DNA of 64,000 nt from Rouxiella aceris (GCF_012933545.1 NZ_JAADJU010000001.1:620001-684000); one strand, 5' to 3'. Positions 45,276 through 57,209 are shown, counted from the stretch's first letter. Program-made: numbers and translations. Notes: generated from the letters alone by a model not told the origin.

Positions 45276-47972
45276 TTAAGCGATGGTACGTTTGATTTCG
45301 ATGATTTCGAAGACTTCGATCACATCGCCAGCACGTACGTCGTTGTAGTTCTTAACGCCGATACCACATTCCATGCCGTTACGGACTTCGCTAACGTCAT
45401 CTTTAAAGCGGCGCAGGGATTCCAGCTCGCCTTCATAGATAACCACGTTGTCACGCAGAACACGGATTGGGTTGCTACGTTTAATCATACCTTCAGTAAC
45501 CATACAGCCTGCGATAGCGCCAAATTTCGGTGACTTGAACACGTCACGAACTTCAGCCAGACCAATGATTTGCTGTTTGTATTCTGGTGCCAACATCCCG
45601 CTCATCGCCTGTTTGACTTCGTCAATCAGGTTATAGATAACCGAGTAGTAACGCAGATCCAGGCTTTCGTTTTCAACGACACGGCGAGCGGAGGCATCGG
45701 CACGGACGTTAAAGCCAAGGATGATTGCGCGAGAAGCGGCGGCCAGGGTCGCGTCGGTTTCGGTGATCCCACCAACACCCATACCCACGATCTTGACTTT
45801 GACTTCTGCCGTTGACAGCGCCTGCAAGGCATCAGAAATCGCTTCACAAGAACCCTGTACGTCAGATTTCAGCACGATGTTCAGTTCAGAAACTTCACCT
45901 TCGGTCATGTTCGCAAACATGTTTTCCAGTTTGGATTTCTGCTGGCGAGCCAGTTTGACTTCGCGGAACTTGCCTTGACGGTACAGCGCTACTTCGCGCG
46001 CTTTCTTCTCATCACGTACTACGGTGACTTCGTCACCCGCCGCCGGAACGCTGGACAGACCCAACACTTCGACAGGGATAGAAGGACCGGCACCGGTGAT
46101 TTCACGACCCATTTCGTCGCGCATCGCACGCACACGGCCATATTCGAAACCACACAGGATGATATCACCCTTGTTCAGCGTACCTTCCTGAACCAGCACG
46201 GTAGCAACTGGGCCACGGCCTTTATCCAGGAAAGATTCGATAACTACGCCGCTTGCCATACCGCTGCGTACTGCTTTCAGCTCAAGCACTTCAGCCTGCA
46301 GCAGGATTGCGTTCAACAGTTCGTCGATGCCAGTACCTACTTTCGCAGAGACATGAACAAACTGAGACTCGCCGCCCCACTCTTCTGGCATAACGCCATA
46401 CTGAGACAGTTCGGTTTTAACGCGTTCCGGATCAGCGTCTGGTTTATCGATTTTGTTAACCGCAACCACGATAGGCACGCCAGCAGCTTTCGCATGCTGA
46501 ACCGCTTCGATGGTTTGTGGCATCACGCCATCATCGGCAGACACCACCAGAACCACGATATCGGTGGCCTGAGCACCACGAGCACGCATTGAGGTAAAGG
46601 CGGCGTGTCCCGGGGTATCGAGGAAGGTGATCATGCCATTTTCAGTTTCGACATGATAAGCACCAATGTGCTGGGTGATGCCGCCTGCTTCGCCTGCGGC
46701 TACTTTCGTTGAACGAATGTAGTCAAGCAAAGAGGTTTTACCATGGTCAACGTGGCCCATGATGGTCACAACAGGTGCACGCGGTTCAGCTGCTGCCTGA
46801 GTACCGGTATCACGGTCGCTCATCAGTGCTTCTTCCAGTTCGTTTTCACGACGCAGGATAACTTTGTGGCCCATTTCTTCGGCAACCAGTTGCGCAGTTT
46901 CCTGATCAATAACCTGGTTGATGGTGGCCATGGCGCCCAGTTTCATCATGGTTTTGATGACCTGAGAACCTTTAACTGCCATTTTGTTGGCCAGTTCGGC
47001 AACGGTAATGGTTTCACCCACCACAACGTCACGGTTGACGGCTACGACAGGCTTGTTAAAACTCTGTTGCAGCGTACTTGGCTTACGCTTGCCTTTACCA
47101 CCACGGGTAACGGCACGAGCTTCTTCGCGATCGGCTTTAGATTCAGACAGTTTATTGCCTTTCTTCTGCTTGGTCGCTTTGCCACCGCGAGTACGGCTGC
47201 GGCGTTCGCCTTCAACTTTGGCGTCGTTTTCGTCTTCGGCAGCACGTGCGTGCTGGGAAGTGGTGACATGATAGTCGGCAGATTCGGATTCACTTGGCGC
47301 AACCGTTTCGGTCCACACGCCTGAGTCAGCCATTTTACGGGCTTCTTCAGCAACGCGACGGGCGTTTTCTTCGATTTTGCGTTGTGCTTCTTGTTCAGCT
47401 TTACGTTTAAGTTCTGCTGATTCTGCTTCACGGCGTGCTTTTTCTGCCTGAGCTGGCTTGGTTACTTCGTCGGTATGTTGATTCGTCACTTTATCTTTTT
47501 CCGCTGCGTCACGCTTAGCTTTATCAGCGGCCTCACGTTTGGCTTGCTCAACGGCTTCACGCTTCGCTTTTTCCAGAGCGGCCGCTTGTTGGGCCTGCTC
47601 CTGTGCTATGCGCTGTACCTGTTCTTCCGCTTCACGCTTTGCCTGCTCTTCCGCTTCGGCCTGAGCAATTTCTGCCTCGGTCATATCACGTTTGACATAA
47701 GTGCGTTTCTTGCGGACCTCGATTTGCACCGATTTACTCTTCCCGCCGGTGCTCGGAACATTAAGTGTACTACGCGTTTTGCGTTGCAACGTCAGTTTGT
47801 TTGTCGCATTTGAATTTCCACGGTTCAAATGCGCCAACAATGTCTCTTTTTCATGCTGGGTGACAGAGTCAGCTTCAGACTTGTCGATCCCTGCATCAGC
47901 AAATTGCTGTACCAGGCGATCAACCGGAGTTTGGATCTCCGCTGCCAGCGATTTTACGGTTACATCTGTCAT
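45276..47972 (-). CDS. infB: Translation initiation factor IF-2
   Basis: IF-2, 898 aa, brings fMet-tRNA to the 30S subunit. The N-terminal part contains a lysine/arginine/glutamate/alanine-rich helical region (about 100-215). The GTPase domain has GHVDHGKT at 406-413, DTPGH and NKID; C-terminal domains bind fMet-tRNA. AAGGA stands before the ATG. It follows nusA by 24 bp. In E. coli shorter forms start inside the gene; whether this occurs here cannot be told. Confidence 0.97.
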   Translation of the reverse strand: MTDVTVKSLAAEIQTPVDRLVQQFADAGIDKSEADSVTQHEKETLLAHLNRGNSNATNKLTLQRKTRSTLNVPSTGGKSKSVQIEVRKKRTYVKRDMTEAEIAQAEAEEQAKREAEEQVQRIAQEQAQQAAALEKAKREAVEQAKREAADKAKRDAAEKDKVTNQHTDEVTKPAQAEKARREAESAELKRKAEQEAQRKIEENARRVAEEARKMADSGVWTETVAPSESESADYHVTTSQHARAAEDENDAKVEGERRSRTRGGKATKQKKGNKLSESKADREEARAVTRGGKGKRKPSTLQQSFNKPVVAVNRDVVVGETITVAELANKMAVKGSQVIKTMMKLGAMATINQVIDQETAQLVAEEMGHKVILRRENELEEALMSDRDTGTQAAAEPRAPVVTIMGHVDHGKTSLLDYIRSTKVAAGEAGGITQHIGAYHVETENGMITFLDTPGHAAFTSMRARGAQATDIVVLVVSADDGVMPQTIEAVQHAKAAGVPIVVAVNKIDKPDADPERVKTELSQYGVMPEEWGGESQFVHVSAKVGTGIDELLNAILLQAEVLELKAVRSGMASGVVIESFLDKGRGPVATVLVQEGTLNKGDIILCGFEYGRVRAMRDEMGREITGAGPSIPVEVLGLSSVPAAGDEVTVVRDEKKAREVALYRQGKFREVKLARQQKSKLENMFANMTEGEVSELNIVLKSDVQGSCEAISDALQALSTAEVKVKIVGMGVGGITETDATLAAASRAIILGFNVRADASARRVVENESLDLRYYSVIYNLIDEVKQAMSGMLAPEYKQQIIGLAEVRDVFKSPKFGAIAGCMVTEGMIKRSNPIRVLRDNVVIYEGELESLRRFKDDVSEVRNGMECGIGVKNYNDVRAGDVIEVFEIIEIKRTIA

Positions 47973-47996
47973 GCTGTTCCTTCCTGCTACAGTTTA

Positions 47997-49505
47997 TTAC
48001 GCATTGTCGCCAAACCAACAGATATTGCGTGCGGCCATGATAAGTTCACCAGCCTGTTCGTCATTAAGACCTTCAACATCTGCCAGATCGTCAACACCCT
48101 GCTCGGCAAGATCTTCCAGCGTGCAAACACCGATTGCTGCCAGTTTAAACGCCATGCTGCGTTCCAAACCTGCAAGACTCAGCAGATCTTCAGCAGGCTT
48201 GTTGTCACCGAGACTTTCTTCCTGTGCCAGGGCCAGGGTGGTCAGCGCTTCTTTTGCACGTTCGCGCAGCGCATCTACCGTGTCTTCGTCCAGACCATCG
48301 ATTTCAAGCAACTCGTTCACTGGCACATAGGCCAATTCTTCGAGCGTTGAGAAACCCTCTTCTACCAGGATCGTTGCAAAATCTTCGTCGATCGCCAGAT
48401 ACTTGGTGAAGGTAGCAATTGCAGCATGCGCCTCGGCCTGATGTTTGGCCTGCAGGTCGTCTGCCGTCATCACGTTCAGTTCCCACTTGTCATCATTGCG
48501 ATGCTGTTTCAACAACTGGGAAGCTAAACGCACGTTTTGGCCATTACGGCCAATCGCCTGTGCCAGGTTGCTGGCTTCAACGGCGATATCCATGGTGCAG
48601 CGGTCTTCATCAACCACAATAGAGGCAACGTCTGCCGGAGCCATGGCGTTGATAACGAACTGCGCCGGATTATCATCCCAAAGGATAATATCAATACGTT
48701 CACCGCCCAGTTCACTGGAGACGGCCTGAACGCGCGCACCGCGCATACCGACACAAGCACCGACCGGGTCGATACGCTTGTCATTGGTTTTAACGGCAAT
48801 CTTGGCGCGTGAACCCGGATCGCGGGCAGCGGCCTTGATTTCAATCAGCTCTTCGCCGATTTCAGGCACTTCAATGCGGAACAGTTCGACCAGCATTTCG
48901 TTGCGTGAACGGGTAACGAACAGTTGCGCACCACGTGCTTCAGGACGTACCGCATAAAGAACACCGCGGATACGGTCGCCGGAGCGGAAGTTCTCACGCG
49001 GTAGCATATCTTCGCGCAGGATAACGGCTTCTGCGTTGCTGCCCAGATCCAGAGCAATGCTGTCACGGTTAACTTTTTTCACCACACCGGTAACAATCTC
49101 GCCTTCCTGCTGACGGAACTGGTCAACGACCATGGCGCGCTCAGCTTCACGAACTTTCTGAACGATAACCTGTTTTGCCGTTTGCGTGGTGATGCGGTCA
49201 AAAGTAACGGATTCGATTTGATCTTCGACGTAATCACCCAACTGAATGGATGGATCTTCGTACTGTGCAGCTTCGAGTGTAATTTCGCGCGTCGGTTGGG
49301 TCACTTCGTCTACAGCAACCCAGCGGCGGAAGGTGTCAAAGTCGCCGGTTTTACGGTCGATGGTGACGCGAACTTCGATTTCCTGCTCGTACTTTTTCTT
49401 GGTCGCTGTCGATAAAGCAGTTTCCAGCGCTTCAAAAATCTTTTCGCGCGGGAGGGCTTTTTCATTAGAAACTGCTTCTACAACAGCCAGAATCTCTTTA
49501 TTCAT
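47997..49505 (-). CDS. nusA: Transcription termination/antitermination factor NusA
   Basis: NusA, 502 aa (E. coli 495), binds RNA polymerase and controls pausing, termination and antitermination. Domain order: N-terminal RNAP-binding domain (1-130), S1 (about 135-200), two KH domains with [12 protein letters not shown] and [12 protein letters not shown], then two acidic repeats at the C-terminus. The operon leader carries tandem terminators on which NusA may act. rimP is upstream by 21 bp. Confidence 0.97.
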   Translation of the reverse strand: MNKEILAVVEAVSNEKALPREKIFEALETALSTATKKKYEQEIEVRVTIDRKTGDFDTFRRWVAVDEVTQPTREITLEAAQYEDPSIQLGDYVEDQIESVTFDRITTQTAKQVIVQKVREAERAMVVDQFRQQEGEIVTGVVKKVNRDSIALDLGSNAEAVILREDMLPRENFRSGDRIRGVLYAVRPEARGAQLFVTRSRNEMLVELFRIEVPEIGEELIEIKAAARDPGSRAKIAVKTNDKRIDPVGACVGMRGARVQAVSSELGGERIDIILWDDNPAQFVINAMAPADVASIVVDEDRCTMDIAVEASNLAQAIGRNGQNVRLASQLLKQHRNDDKWELNVMTADDLQAKHQAEAHAAIATFTKYLAIDEDFATILVEEGFSTLEELAYVPVNELLEIDGLDEDTVDALRERAKEALTTLALAQEESLGDNKPAEDLLSLAGLERSMAFKLAAIGVCTLEDLAEQGVDDLADVEGLNDEQAGELIMAARNICWFGDNA

Positions 49506-49526
49506 CCTAGTTGCCTCATCCTAACT

Positions 49527-49979
49527 TTAAAAGTGGGGTACCAGGTTCGCCTTCTGGATGTTGCTCAGTGCGAACACTTCATCTTTCCCATCCACCGTAA
49601 CCGTGATCGTTTCGCCTTCGACAGCTTTGATTATTCCCTGCCACTTGCGGCGATTCTGCATAGCCATACGCAACACCACGCTCACTTCATCACCAATGAA
49701 TCGTTGATAATGCGCTGCGGTGAACATAGGGCGATCGAGGCCCGGGGAGGAAACTTCCAGGTTATAGGCGACGGTAATCGGGTCTTCTACTTCGAGAACA
49801 GCGCTAACCTGGTGGCTGACATCAGCACAATCATCAACTGTGATCCCGTCTTCACTATCAATATAGATGCGTAGCGTCGACTGGCGAGCCCGTACGAACT
49901 CAATACCTACCAGCTCGAAGCCTAATGCTTCGACCGGTGCTGAAATCATCTCTGTTAATTTTTGTTCTAATGTGGACAA
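49527..49979 (-). CDS. rimP: Ribosome maturation factor RimP
   Basis: RimP, 150 aa, helps 30S subunit maturation. Sequence is nearly collinear with E. coli RimP ([50 protein letters not shown]). The start is TTG at 49979, matching the E. coli N-terminus and length; another TTG lies at 49991 and a GTG between, so the start is not certain. GGGGG is five bases ahead of the chosen codon. It is the first protein gene of the metY-rimP-nusA-infB unit. Confidence 0.93.
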   Translation of the reverse strand: MSTLEQKLTEMISAPVEALGFELVGIEFVRARQSTLRIYIDSEDGITVDDCADVSHQVSAVLEVEDPITVAYNLEVSSPGLDRPMFTAAHYQRFIGDEVSVVLRMAMQNRRKWQGIIKAVEGETITVTVDGKDEVFALSNIQKANLVPHF

Positions 49980-49996
49980 CTCCACCCCCAAGACAT

Positions 49997-50061
49997 AAAA
50001 AAAGGGCCTAATAGCCCAGTGATTCTGTTGCCAAATAACAAAAAACCCCGATAAATCGGGG
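49997..50061 (-). terminator. Tandem terminators between metY and rimP
   Basis: Reading on the minus strand, CCCCGAT/ATCGGGG (50061-50046) is followed by a T-run, and a second shorter stem GGGC-TATTAG-GCCC (50017-50004) is followed by seven Ts. Both lie after metY and before rimP. In E. coli the corresponding leader also has terminators that limit entry into rimP-nusA-infB. Confidence 0.8.
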
Positions 50062-50194
50062 CTTTATGCAACTGGACCCTATTTGCCGCATGGCGGCTTC
50101 GGTGCAACTTTCTAAAAGAATTCTTTTCAAATGGATACTCAGAATCACCGGGGAGATACTAGCAGTATATTTGAAAACAAAGACTTGAGGAAAG

Positions 50195-50271
<77 letters not shown>

Positions 50272-50317
50272 TCCGAAAACGTGGCGAATACTTATTTTCG
50301 CGACTCGATGCCGCAAA

Positions 50318-50346
50318 ATACTACGCCGATAACCGCAAGAATGCAA
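50318..50346 (-). promoter_or_regulatory. Promoter of metY-rimP-nusA-infB
   Basis: On the minus strand TTGCAT and TAGTAT are separated by exactly 17 bases, 47 bp before the 5' end of metY and after leuU. It is well placed for the operon promoter. Confidence 0.65.
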
Positions 50347-50359
50347 GTTATCAAAAGAT

Positions 50360-50446
50360 TGGTACCGAGGACGGGACTTGAACCCGTAAGCCCATTCGGG
50401 CACTACCACCTCAAGGTAGCGTGTCTACCAATTCCACCACCTCGGC
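50360..50446 (-). tRNA. leuU: tRNA-Leu (GAG)
   Basis: An 87-base class II tRNA with encoded CCA: acceptor GCCGAGG/CCTCGGT, anticodon loop CTTGAGG (GAG), a long variable arm (TGCCCGAATGGGCTT region) and T loop GGTTCAAGTCC. It lies between secG and metY as leuU does in E. coli. Confidence 0.97.
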
Positions 50447-50543
50447 ACTCTTTTTTTCTCAATCACGTTTACTGTCCAAGTAAGCGCAATTGTTTGAAAA
50501 CCTTTTACTTCTTACTTCTTAGCACTGACTGTCAGGCGACAAC

Positions 50544-50879
50544 TTATTTAGGAATATCACTGTTCGGCGCTGCAGGAGCGGCCGGTGCAGTTGTCTGCTC
50601 AGATTTCACTGGCTGACTCAAATTTTCCCACTGGCTGCCTTTTTGGCTCTTATTGGTGCTCATGTTCCCCAGAATCAAACTAATGACGAAGAACAGCGCC
50701 GCCAGAATAGCCGTCATGCGGGTCATAAAGTTACCGGAACCGCTCGAACCGAACAATGTGCCAGATGCACCTGCTCCGAAAGAGGCTCCCATATCTGCGC
50801 CTTTACCTTGTTGCAGCATAACCAGACCGATTAGGCCGATAGCTACGATAAGGAAAATTACCAGAAGAGCATCGTACAT
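50544..50879 (-). CDS. secG: Preprotein translocase subunit SecG
   Basis: SecG, 111 aa, is a small inner-membrane subunit of SecYEG. Two membrane helices (about 3-21 and 53-75) flank the conserved glycine-rich loop QQGKGADMGASFGAGASGT. The Pro/Ala-rich tail is like that of E. coli SecG (110 aa). glmM is upstream with a 293-bp gap; leuU follows. Confidence 0.96.
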   Translation of the reverse strand: MYDALLVIFLIVAIGLIGLVMLQQGKGADMGASFGAGASGTLFGSSGSGNFMTRMTAILAALFFVISLILGNMSTNKSQKGSQWENLSQPVKSEQTTAPAAPAAPNSDIPK

Positions 50880-51172
50880 AGTTGTACCTGTATCCTTGCG
50901 GGATCACCGCGTGCTAATTGCTTCTCACCTGCTTCTTACTATGATTAGCTGCAGGTCTTCAAAGACCTACTGAAGCGGGTGTGAATACTAACCAAAGCGT
51001 TATGCTCACGCAAGGGCAATTTTCAGCTAAGTGTTCAATTGCGGAAAAAAGCGACAAACGCAGCAATTTTCAGGCCTTTTATGCCGACAAGATAAGCAAC
51101 TTAACCGCGGATGCCCAGTTTGCGGCACAAAATGGCGATGCCGGCTCTTGATCTGCCGGCACCGTTTTTTGC

Positions 51173-52507
51173 TTAGGCGGCTTTCACCGCGTCGGCAATC
51201 AGGTTGGCCAGACGTTCCACCAACTCGGCATCTTCACCTTCGACCATTACGCGGATCAAGGGTTCGGTACCTGATTTACGCAACAGCACGCGACCTTTGC
51301 CCGCCAGTTGCTTCTCGACATCGGCAGTCACCGCTTTCACCTCGTCGCTTTGCAGCGGATCGTGCTCGCCGGTAAAGCGTACATTGACCAGGATCTGCGG
51401 CAGTAATTTCATACCACTGCATAAGTCATGCAGGCTCATATGGTTGCGAACCATCGCCGTCAACACCTGCAGCCCGGCAACAATGCCGTCACCGGTGGTG
51501 GTTTTGTCCAACAGAATAACGTGGCCGGAGTTTTCGGCCCCGATACGCCAGCCCTTTTCCTGCAGCGTTTCCAGCACATAGCGGTCGCCGACTTTGGCAC
51601 GAGCAAAAGGGATACCCAGCTGTTTAAGGGCCAGTTCAAGTCCCATATTGCTCATCAGGGTGCCGACCACGCCACCGCGTAACTGGCCCTGACGCAGCCC
51701 CTCGCGGGCAATGATATAGAGGATCTGATCGCCGTCGACGCGATTGCCTTCATGATCCACCATAATGATGCGGTCGCCGTCACCGTCAAAGGCCAACCCC
51801 AGGTCAGCTTTCTCCTGCAATACGCGCTGTTGCAGCAAAGCAACGTCGGTTGCGCCACAGCCTTCGTTGATATTCATGCCATCCGGTTCGCAGCCGATGG
51901 CAATCACTTTGGCACCCAGCTCACGCATCACGCTTGGTGCAATGTGATAGGTCGCGCCATTGGCGCAGTCGACCACCATTTTCAGGCCACTAAGGCTGAG
52001 TTCTGCCGGGAAAGTACCTTTGCAAAACTCGATATAGCGCCCGGCGGCGTCAACAATACGGCTGGCTTTCCCCAGTTCGGATGAGTCGACGCAGGTCAGG
52101 GGTTTTTCCATTTCGGCTTCAATGGCTTCTTCCACATGGTCGGGTAATTTCGCGCCATCGATTGAGAAGAATTTAATGCCGTTATCATAATAAGGGTTAT
52201 GCGACGCCGAGATCACAATGCCCGCTTCCGCGCGGAAGGTGCGGGTCAGATAGGCAATAGCCGGGGTTGGCATCGGGCCGGTAAAAGAGGCCGACAGTCC
52301 GGCGGCGGCCAATCCCGCCTCAAGGGCAGATTCCAGCATATAGCCGGAAATGCGCGTATCTTTCCCGATAATCACTTTACCCGAGCTGTGACGAGCCAGC
52401 ACTTTGCCCGCCGCCCAACCGAGCTTCAATACAAAATCAGGCGTAATCGGGCTATCGCCAACCTTGCCACGAATGCCATCTGTACCAAAGTATTTACGGT
52501 TGCTCAT
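51173..52507 (-). CDS. glmM: Phosphoglucosamine mutase
   Basis: GlmM, 444 aa, converts glucosamine-6-P to glucosamine-1-P for UDP-GlcNAc, the precursor of peptidoglycan and LPS. The active-site phosphoserine is Ser102 in [12 protein letters not shown]; the metal loop DGDGDR and the C-terminal [12 protein letters not shown] phosphate-binding loop are present. It follows folP by 9 bp, and the two probably share a transcript. Confidence 0.97.
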   Translation of the reverse strand: MSNRKYFGTDGIRGKVGDSPITPDFVLKLGWAAGKVLARHSSGKVIIGKDTRISGYMLESALEAGLAAAGLSASFTGPMPTPAIAYLTRTFRAEAGIVISASHNPYYDNGIKFFSIDGAKLPDHVEEAIEAEMEKPLTCVDSSELGKASRIVDAAGRYIEFCKGTFPAELSLSGLKMVVDCANGATYHIAPSVMRELGAKVIAIGCEPDGMNINEGCGATDVALLQQRVLQEKADLGLAFDGDGDRIIMVDHEGNRVDGDQILYIIAREGLRQGQLRGGVVGTLMSNMGLELALKQLGIPFARAKVGDRYVLETLQEKGWRIGAENSGHVILLDKTTTGDGIVAGLQVLTAMVRNHMSLHDLCSGMKLLPQILVNVRFTGEHDPLQSDEVKAVTADVEKQLAGKGRVLLRKSGTEPLIRVMVEGEDAELVERLANLIADAVKAA

Positions 52508-52516
52508 AATTTATCT

Positions 52517-53350
52517 TTATCCCTTAGCTGAAAGTGTTGCTTCGACGATACGCATGGCCTGCACCGTTTCTTTAACGTCATGCACCCTGACAATCTGCGC
52601 GCCCTGCATGGCGGCAATCACCGCACAGGCAACGCTTCCCGTTACCCGTTGTTCCGGAGGCAGATGCAAAAGCTGGCCAATCATCGATTTTCTCGACATG
52701 CCGACGAGGAGCGGTAAACCAAAATGATGAAACTCGGCCAAGCGGGCCAGCAGTTCATAATTATGATTCAAATTCTTACCGAAACCGAACCCCGGGTCGA
52801 GCAACAATTTCTCTTTCGGAATACCGGCCTCAATACACTGGGCAATATGTTGCCCAAAATAGTGATCAACTTCAGCGATTAAATCAACGTATTGCGGCGC
52901 ATGCTGCATTGTTTTTGGCTCGCCCTGCATATGCATCAGGCAAACCGGTAAGCCGCTCTCCACCGCCGCCTGCATCGCACCAGGTTCCTGCAATGAGCGG
53001 ATATCGTTGATCAGGTGGGCACCAGCGCGAGCCGATTCGCGGATCACCGAGGCTTTGGAAGTATCCACCGACAGCCAGACGTCAAACCGGCTGGCCAGCG
53101 CCTCAACCACCGGCACCACGCGGGAAAGCTCTTCGTCATCACTTACCTCGGCCGCACCCGGACGGGTCGACTCGCCGCCAATATCAAGGATAGTCGCGCC
53201 GGCCTCCATCATCGCTTGCGCATGGCTAATCGCCAGATCCAGACGATTATGGCGACCCCCGTCAGAAAATGAATCGGGGGTAACGTTGAGGATCCCCATT
53301 ACCTGAGGAAAAGTGAGGTCCAGTGTGCTGCCTTTTGCAGTGAGCTGCAT
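52517..53350 (-). CDS. folP: Dihydropteroate synthase
   Basis: FolP, 277 aa, condenses p-aminobenzoate with dihydropterin pyrophosphate in folate synthesis and is the sulfonamide target. The TIM-barrel signatures MGILNVTPDSFSDGGR and ILDIGGESTRPGA (pterin site), NDIRS, and LLLDPGFGFGKN and GMSRKSMIG are visible. It lies after ftsH, behind a terminator, and before glmM. Confidence 0.97.
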   Translation of the reverse strand: MQLTAKGSTLDLTFPQVMGILNVTPDSFSDGGRHNRLDLAISHAQAMMEAGATILDIGGESTRPGAAEVSDDEELSRVVPVVEALASRFDVWLSVDTSKASVIRESARAGAHLINDIRSLQEPGAMQAAVESGLPVCLMHMQGEPKTMQHAPQYVDLIAEVDHYFGQHIAQCIEAGIPKEKLLLDPGFGFGKNLNHNYELLARLAEFHHFGLPLLVGMSRKSMIGQLLHLPPEQRVTGSVACAVIAAMQGAQIVRVHDVKETVQAMRIVEATLSAKG

Positions 53351-53390
53351 GATGCCTTCCCGTCGCGCTGTTTTTGTGGGCTCAAAATGT

Positions 53391-53418
53391 AAAAAACCCC
53401 GGACAAGGCCGGGGTTTT
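53391..53418 (-). terminator. Terminator between ftsH and folP
   Basis: CCCCGG-ACAAGG-CCGGGG forms a 6-bp GC stem flanked by six As on the left and four Ts on the right, giving six Us after the stem on the minus strand. It lies 47 bp past the ftsH stop. Confidence 0.85.
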
Positions 53419-53464
53419 AGTTTAATCAGTACAGGCTGTTGACGCAAAGCCCGCAATCAGCCAT

Positions 53465-55405
53465 TTACTTACCGCTGAATTGCTCACGCATCGTATTGCC
53501 TGGGTTAGGCGTACGAGGCTCATCAACTGGCGTGGGTGCCTTAGGTGTACCGTTATCGTTTGAATCGTTGCTGCCGGTTTCATCCCAACCTGCTGGCGGA
53601 CGAACCACTTCTTTACGCGTCATCAGATCGTCGATCTGCGGTGCATCAATGGTTTCATACGTCATCAGCGCTTTGGTCATATTGTGCAGGATGTCCATAT
53701 TGTCATCCAGGATCTGACGGGCACGCTTGTAGTTGGTTTCGATCAGCAATTTTACTTCCTGGTCGATAATACGGGCGGTTTCATCCGACATATGCTTGGC
53801 TTTTGCCACAGAACGACCCAGGAACACTTCGCCTTCTTCTTCTGCGTAGAGAAGCGGGCCCAGTTTTTCCGAGAAGCCCCACTGAGTGACCATGTTACGG
53901 GCAATCGAGGTAGCCACTTTAATGTCGTTTGACGCACCGGTAGAAACCTTGCCAACACCGTAGATAATTTCTTCGGCTAAACGACCACCGTAGAGGGTGG
54001 AAATCTGGCTTTCCAGTTTTTCACGGCTGGCGCTGATAGCATCGCCTTCCGGCAGGAAGAAGGTCACACCCAGAGCACGGCCACGAGGAATAATCGTCAC
54101 TTTATGTACTGGATCATGGCCTTTATCTTTCAGCAACCAGCCAATAATGGCGTGGCCAGCTTCATGATAAGCCGTCGACTCTTTCTGCGCTTCGGTCATC
54201 ACCATGGAGCGGCGTTCTGCACCCATCATGATTTTGTCTTTGGCTTTTTCAAATTCAACCATCGACACAACGCGCTTGTTACCGCGAGCCGAGAACAGTG
54301 CAGCTTCGTTGACCAGGTTAGCCAAATCGGCACCGGAGAAACCCGGGGTTCCGCGGGCAATGACTGCTGCATCAATATCGGGAGACAATGGCACACGACG
54401 CATATGAACTTTCAGGATCTGTTCACGGCCACGAACATCTGGCAAGCCAACCACAACCTGACGGTCAAAACGGCCCGGACGCAACAGCGCTGGGTCAAGC
54501 ACGTCTGGACGGTTGGTCGCCGCGATAACGATAATGCCTTCATTACCTTCGAAACCATCCATCTCAACCAGCATCTGGTTCAGGGTCTGTTCACGTTCGT
54601 CGTGACCACCGCCCAAACCTGCGCCACGCTGACGACCGACAGCATCGATTTCATCGATAAAGATGATGCAAGGTGCCGCTTTTTTGGCCTGCTCAAACAT
54701 GTCACGCACACGAGATGCGCCGACACCCACGAACATTTCCACGAAGTCAGAACCTGAAATGGTAAAGAACGGCACTTTGGCTTCACCGGCAATAGCTTTT
54801 GCCAGCAAAGTTTTACCGGTACCTGGCGGGCCCACCATCAGTACGCCTTTAGGGATCTTGCCGCCCAGTTTCTGGAAACGGCTCGGTTCGCGCAGGTAAT
54901 CAACCAGCTCGCTCACCTCTTCCTTGGCTTCGTCACAACCGGCAACGTCGGCAAAGGTGGTCTTGATTTGATCTTCTGTCAGCATGCGGGCTTTGCTTTT
55001 ACCAAAGGACATCGCGCCTTTGCCGCCTCCGCCCTGCATTTGCCGCATAAAGAAGATCCAGACCCCTATCAGCAACAGCATCGGGAACCAGGAAATAAAG
55101 ATAGATGCAAGCAGGCTCGGCTCTTCAGGCGGCTCACCAACAACTTTCACATTCTTCGTCAACAAGGTATCCAGTAATTTAGGATCGTTGACAGGGATAT
55201 AGGTCGTGTATTTGTTACTGTCTTTCTTGGTAACGTTAATCTCACGGCCATTGATACGTGCTTCACGAATCTGGTCTTGGGTCAATTCGGACATGAAGGT
55301 AGAATAATCTACCCTACGGCCATTCGACTCGCTGGGCCCAAAGCTCTGAAATACAGACATCAATACAACCGCGATGACTAACCAGAGAATCAGGTTCTTC
55401 GCCAT
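53465..55405 (-). CDS. ftsH: ATP-dependent membrane zinc protease FtsH
   Basis: FtsH, 646 aa, is a membrane-anchored AAA+ protease that degrades sigma-32, LpxC and misassembled membrane proteins. Two N-terminal helices (5-22 and about 98-117) flank a periplasmic domain; then Walker A GPPGTGKT, second region of homology RPGRFDRQ, and the zinc site HEAGH near 414-418. ATG 55405 (MAKNLILW) is the E. coli start; a TTG three codons upstream is also open. It is downstream of rlmE by 56 bp. Confidence 0.97.
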   Translation of the reverse strand: MAKNLILWLVIAVVLMSVFQSFGPSESNGRRVDYSTFMSELTQDQIREARINGREINVTKKDSNKYTTYIPVNDPKLLDTLLTKNVKVVGEPPEEPSLLASIFISWFPMLLLIGVWIFFMRQMQGGGGKGAMSFGKSKARMLTEDQIKTTFADVAGCDEAKEEVSELVDYLREPSRFQKLGGKIPKGVLMVGPPGTGKTLLAKAIAGEAKVPFFTISGSDFVEMFVGVGASRVRDMFEQAKKAAPCIIFIDEIDAVGRQRGAGLGGGHDEREQTLNQMLVEMDGFEGNEGIIVIAATNRPDVLDPALLRPGRFDRQVVVGLPDVRGREQILKVHMRRVPLSPDIDAAVIARGTPGFSGADLANLVNEAALFSARGNKRVVSMVEFEKAKDKIMMGAERRSMVMTEAQKESTAYHEAGHAIIGWLLKDKGHDPVHKVTIIPRGRALGVTFFLPEGDAISASREKLESQISTLYGGRLAEEIIYGVGKVSTGASNDIKVATSIARNMVTQWGFSEKLGPLLYAEEEGEVFLGRSVAKAKHMSDETARIIDQEVKLLIETNYKRARQILDDNMDILHNMTKALMTYETIDAPQIDDLMTRKEVVRPPAGWDETGSNDSNDNGTPKAPTPVDEPRTPNPGNTMREQFSGK

Positions 55406-55461
55406 GTCACTCAAGGGATTAACCTCATATTACAACTGTGTTAACAAACAGCGTTAGGGTA

Positions 55462-56091
55462 CTACAGTTTCCGCCCTGTCGCTACGATGTACACTTCTCG
55501 CGAACGTGCTCGGGAAGCGTCTGGCTTACGAATCTTAACCTTCGTAAACAGGGAGCGAATTTCCCGTAGGTATTCATCAAAACCATCTCCCTGGAACACC
55601 TTCACCAGGAAACTTCCGCCTGGTGCCAGTACATCTCGACACATATCCAGCGCCAACTCAACCAGATACATCGATTTTGGTATATCGACTGCCGGAGTAC
55701 CACTCATATTCGGGGCCATATCGGACATGACCACCTGAACTTTGTTGTCTCCTACTCTATCGAGCAGGGCTTTGAGAACTAATTCATCACGAAAATCGCC
55801 CTGAAGGAAATCGACTCCAACGATTGGATCCATAGGTAAAAGATCCAAAGCGATAATCCGCCCTTTGTTACCAATCTGCGTGGCCACATATTGAGACCAT
55901 CCACCAGGAGCTGCACCCAGGTCAACAACGGTCATACCCTGTTTAAACAGCTTATCGCTCTGCTGTATTTCATCAAGTTTAAACCAGGCACGGGAACGCA
56001 GCCCTTTTTTCTGTGCTTCTAACACATATTTATCGCTAAAGTGTTCCTGCAACCAGCGACTGGAGCTTGCAGAACGCTTTTTATTAGACAT
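55462..56091 (-). CDS. rlmE: 23S rRNA 2'-O-methyltransferase (Um2552)
   Basis: RlmE (FtsJ/RrmJ), 209 aa as in E. coli, methylates U2552 in the 23S A loop. The SAM loop [15 protein letters not shown] is at 54-68; conserved Lys, Asp, Lys and Glu residues of the catalytic tetrad occur in [28 protein letters not shown] and RSREVY. It heads the rlmE-ftsH operon and is divergent from yhbY. Confidence 0.97.
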   Translation of the reverse strand: MSNKKRSASSSRWLQEHFSDKYVLEAQKKGLRSRAWFKLDEIQQSDKLFKQGMTVVDLGAAPGGWSQYVATQIGNKGRIIALDLLPMDPIVGVDFLQGDFRDELVLKALLDRVGDNKVQVVMSDMAPNMSGTPAVDIPKSMYLVELALDMCRDVLAPGGSFLVKVFQGDGFDEYLREIRSLFTKVKIRKPDASRARSREVYIVATGRKL

Positions 56092-56275
56092 TATTTAGTA
56101 ACCATATAGTGTTCAAACTACCCTGAGTTAGAGCCTTAACAACAAGCTCTTAGCGTCATTGCGTCTATGGCTAAGTCGTCTTGACACGTGACCCGGTTGC
56201 ATACCGAGTTGGTGATAATGATGAGATGGCGGTAGAATGCACCGTTTTCAATCCCAACTTAAGTAAAAAAAGACG

Positions 56276-56572
56276 ATGAATCTTAACAATAAGCAAAAAC
56301 AGTACCTGAAAGGCCTGGCACATCCGTTAAAACCGGTGGTCATGCTGGGTAATAACGGCCTGACTGAAGGCGTGCTTGCCGAAATCGAACAGGCGCTGCA
56401 ACATCATGAGCTCATCAAGGTGAAGATTGCAGCCGAAGAGCGAGAAACCAAGACTTTGATTGTTGACGCCATTGTCCGGGAAACCAAAGCGAACAACGTA
56501 CAAGTCATCGGCAATATACTGGTGCTTTACCGCCCTGCTGCTGAAGACCGCAAAATCATCTTACCGCGTTAA
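56276..56572 (+). CDS. yhbY: CRM-domain RNA-binding protein YhbY
   Basis: YhbY, 98 aa, is a single CRM/YhbY-fold protein that binds pre-50S ribosomal particles. The start MNLNNKQKQYLKGLAHPLKPVVMLGNNG (read in two conserved blocks) and GNILVLYRP are diagnostic. It is divergent from rlmE and ends at a hairpin terminator. Confidence 0.95.
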   Translation: MNLNNKQKQYLKGLAHPLKPVVMLGNNGLTEGVLAEIEQALQHHELIKVKIAAEERETKTLIVDAIVRETKANNVQVIGNILVLYRPAAEDRKIILPR

Positions 56573-56640
56573 GTCTTGAGAGTTTAACGAAAAGCGCGTT
56601 GGATTTAACGATTAAAGTTGCTATCTATACGTGGTTTTAC

Positions 56641-56662
56641 AAAAGGCCTTAGCAGGCCTTTT
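56641..56662. terminator. yhbY terminator (bidirectional form)
   Basis: AAAAGGCCT-TAGC-AGGCCTTTT forms a 9-bp stem, with CATTTT after it. The A and T flanks let it work on both strands, so it serves yhbY and probably greA coming from the right. Confidence 0.85.
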
Positions 56663-56693
56663 CATTTTACCGCCAAAAGAGCCGGTAAAAAGA

Positions 56694-56718
56694 GCGGTAG
56701 TAATCACAAAACCACCGC
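56694..56718 (-). terminator. greA terminator
   Basis: On the minus strand GCGGTGGT...ACTACCGC (56718-56694) forms an 8-bp stem with one G-U wobble, followed by TCTTTTT, just after the greA stop. Confidence 0.75.
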
Positions 56719-56732
56719 CCCTCCACGCCAAA

Positions 56733-57209
56733 TTAAATATATTCTACTTTCAGCACTTCGCACTCGACATCACCGCCAGGCGTTTTGATAACCACAACGT
56801 CATCTGGCTCTTTGCCAATCAGGCCACGGGCAATCGGCGAGTTCACCGAGATCAGATTCTGCTTAAAGTCAGCTTCATCATCACCCACAATGCGGTAAGT
56901 CTGCTGTTCATCAGTGTCGAGATTCATTATGGTCACGGTGGCACCAAAAATAACCCGCCCTGAGACCGGCATCTTCATGATGTCGATAACCTGAGCGTTG
57001 GATAATTTGGCTTCAATTTCCTGAATACGCCCTTCGCAGAACCCTTGCTGCTCACGTGCAGCATGGTACTCGGCATTTTCTTTCAAGTCGCCATGCTCGC
57101 GGGCAGTGGCAATATCAGCAATAATTTTGGGGCGACGAACGCTCTTCAGATAATCAAGTTCTTCACGTAATCTTTCAGCGCCACGCAATGTCATCGGAAT
57201 CGGTTTCAT
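56733..57209 (-). CDS. greA: Transcription elongation factor GreA
   Basis: GreA, 158 aa, rescues backtracked RNA polymerase by stimulating transcript cleavage. The N-terminal coiled coil ([18 protein letters not shown]... with the acidic tip [19 protein letters not shown]) and the C-terminal FKBP-like domain ([19 protein letters not shown]) are complete. It is divergent from dacB over about 280 bp. Confidence 0.97.
   Translation of the reverse strand: MKPIPMTLRGAERLREELDYLKSVRRPKIIADIATAREHGDLKENAEYHAAREQQGFCEGRIQEIEAKLSNAQVIDIMKMPVSGRVIFGATVTIMNLDTDEQQTYRIVGDDEADFKQNLISVNSPIARGLIGKEPDDVVVIKTPGGDVECEVLKVEYI

Noticed and set aside
50880-51172. Hidden gene between glmM and secG
   Set aside because: Only a short frame with no start signal or family match; a weak GCCGG/CCGGC hairpin after glmM is the sole structure.
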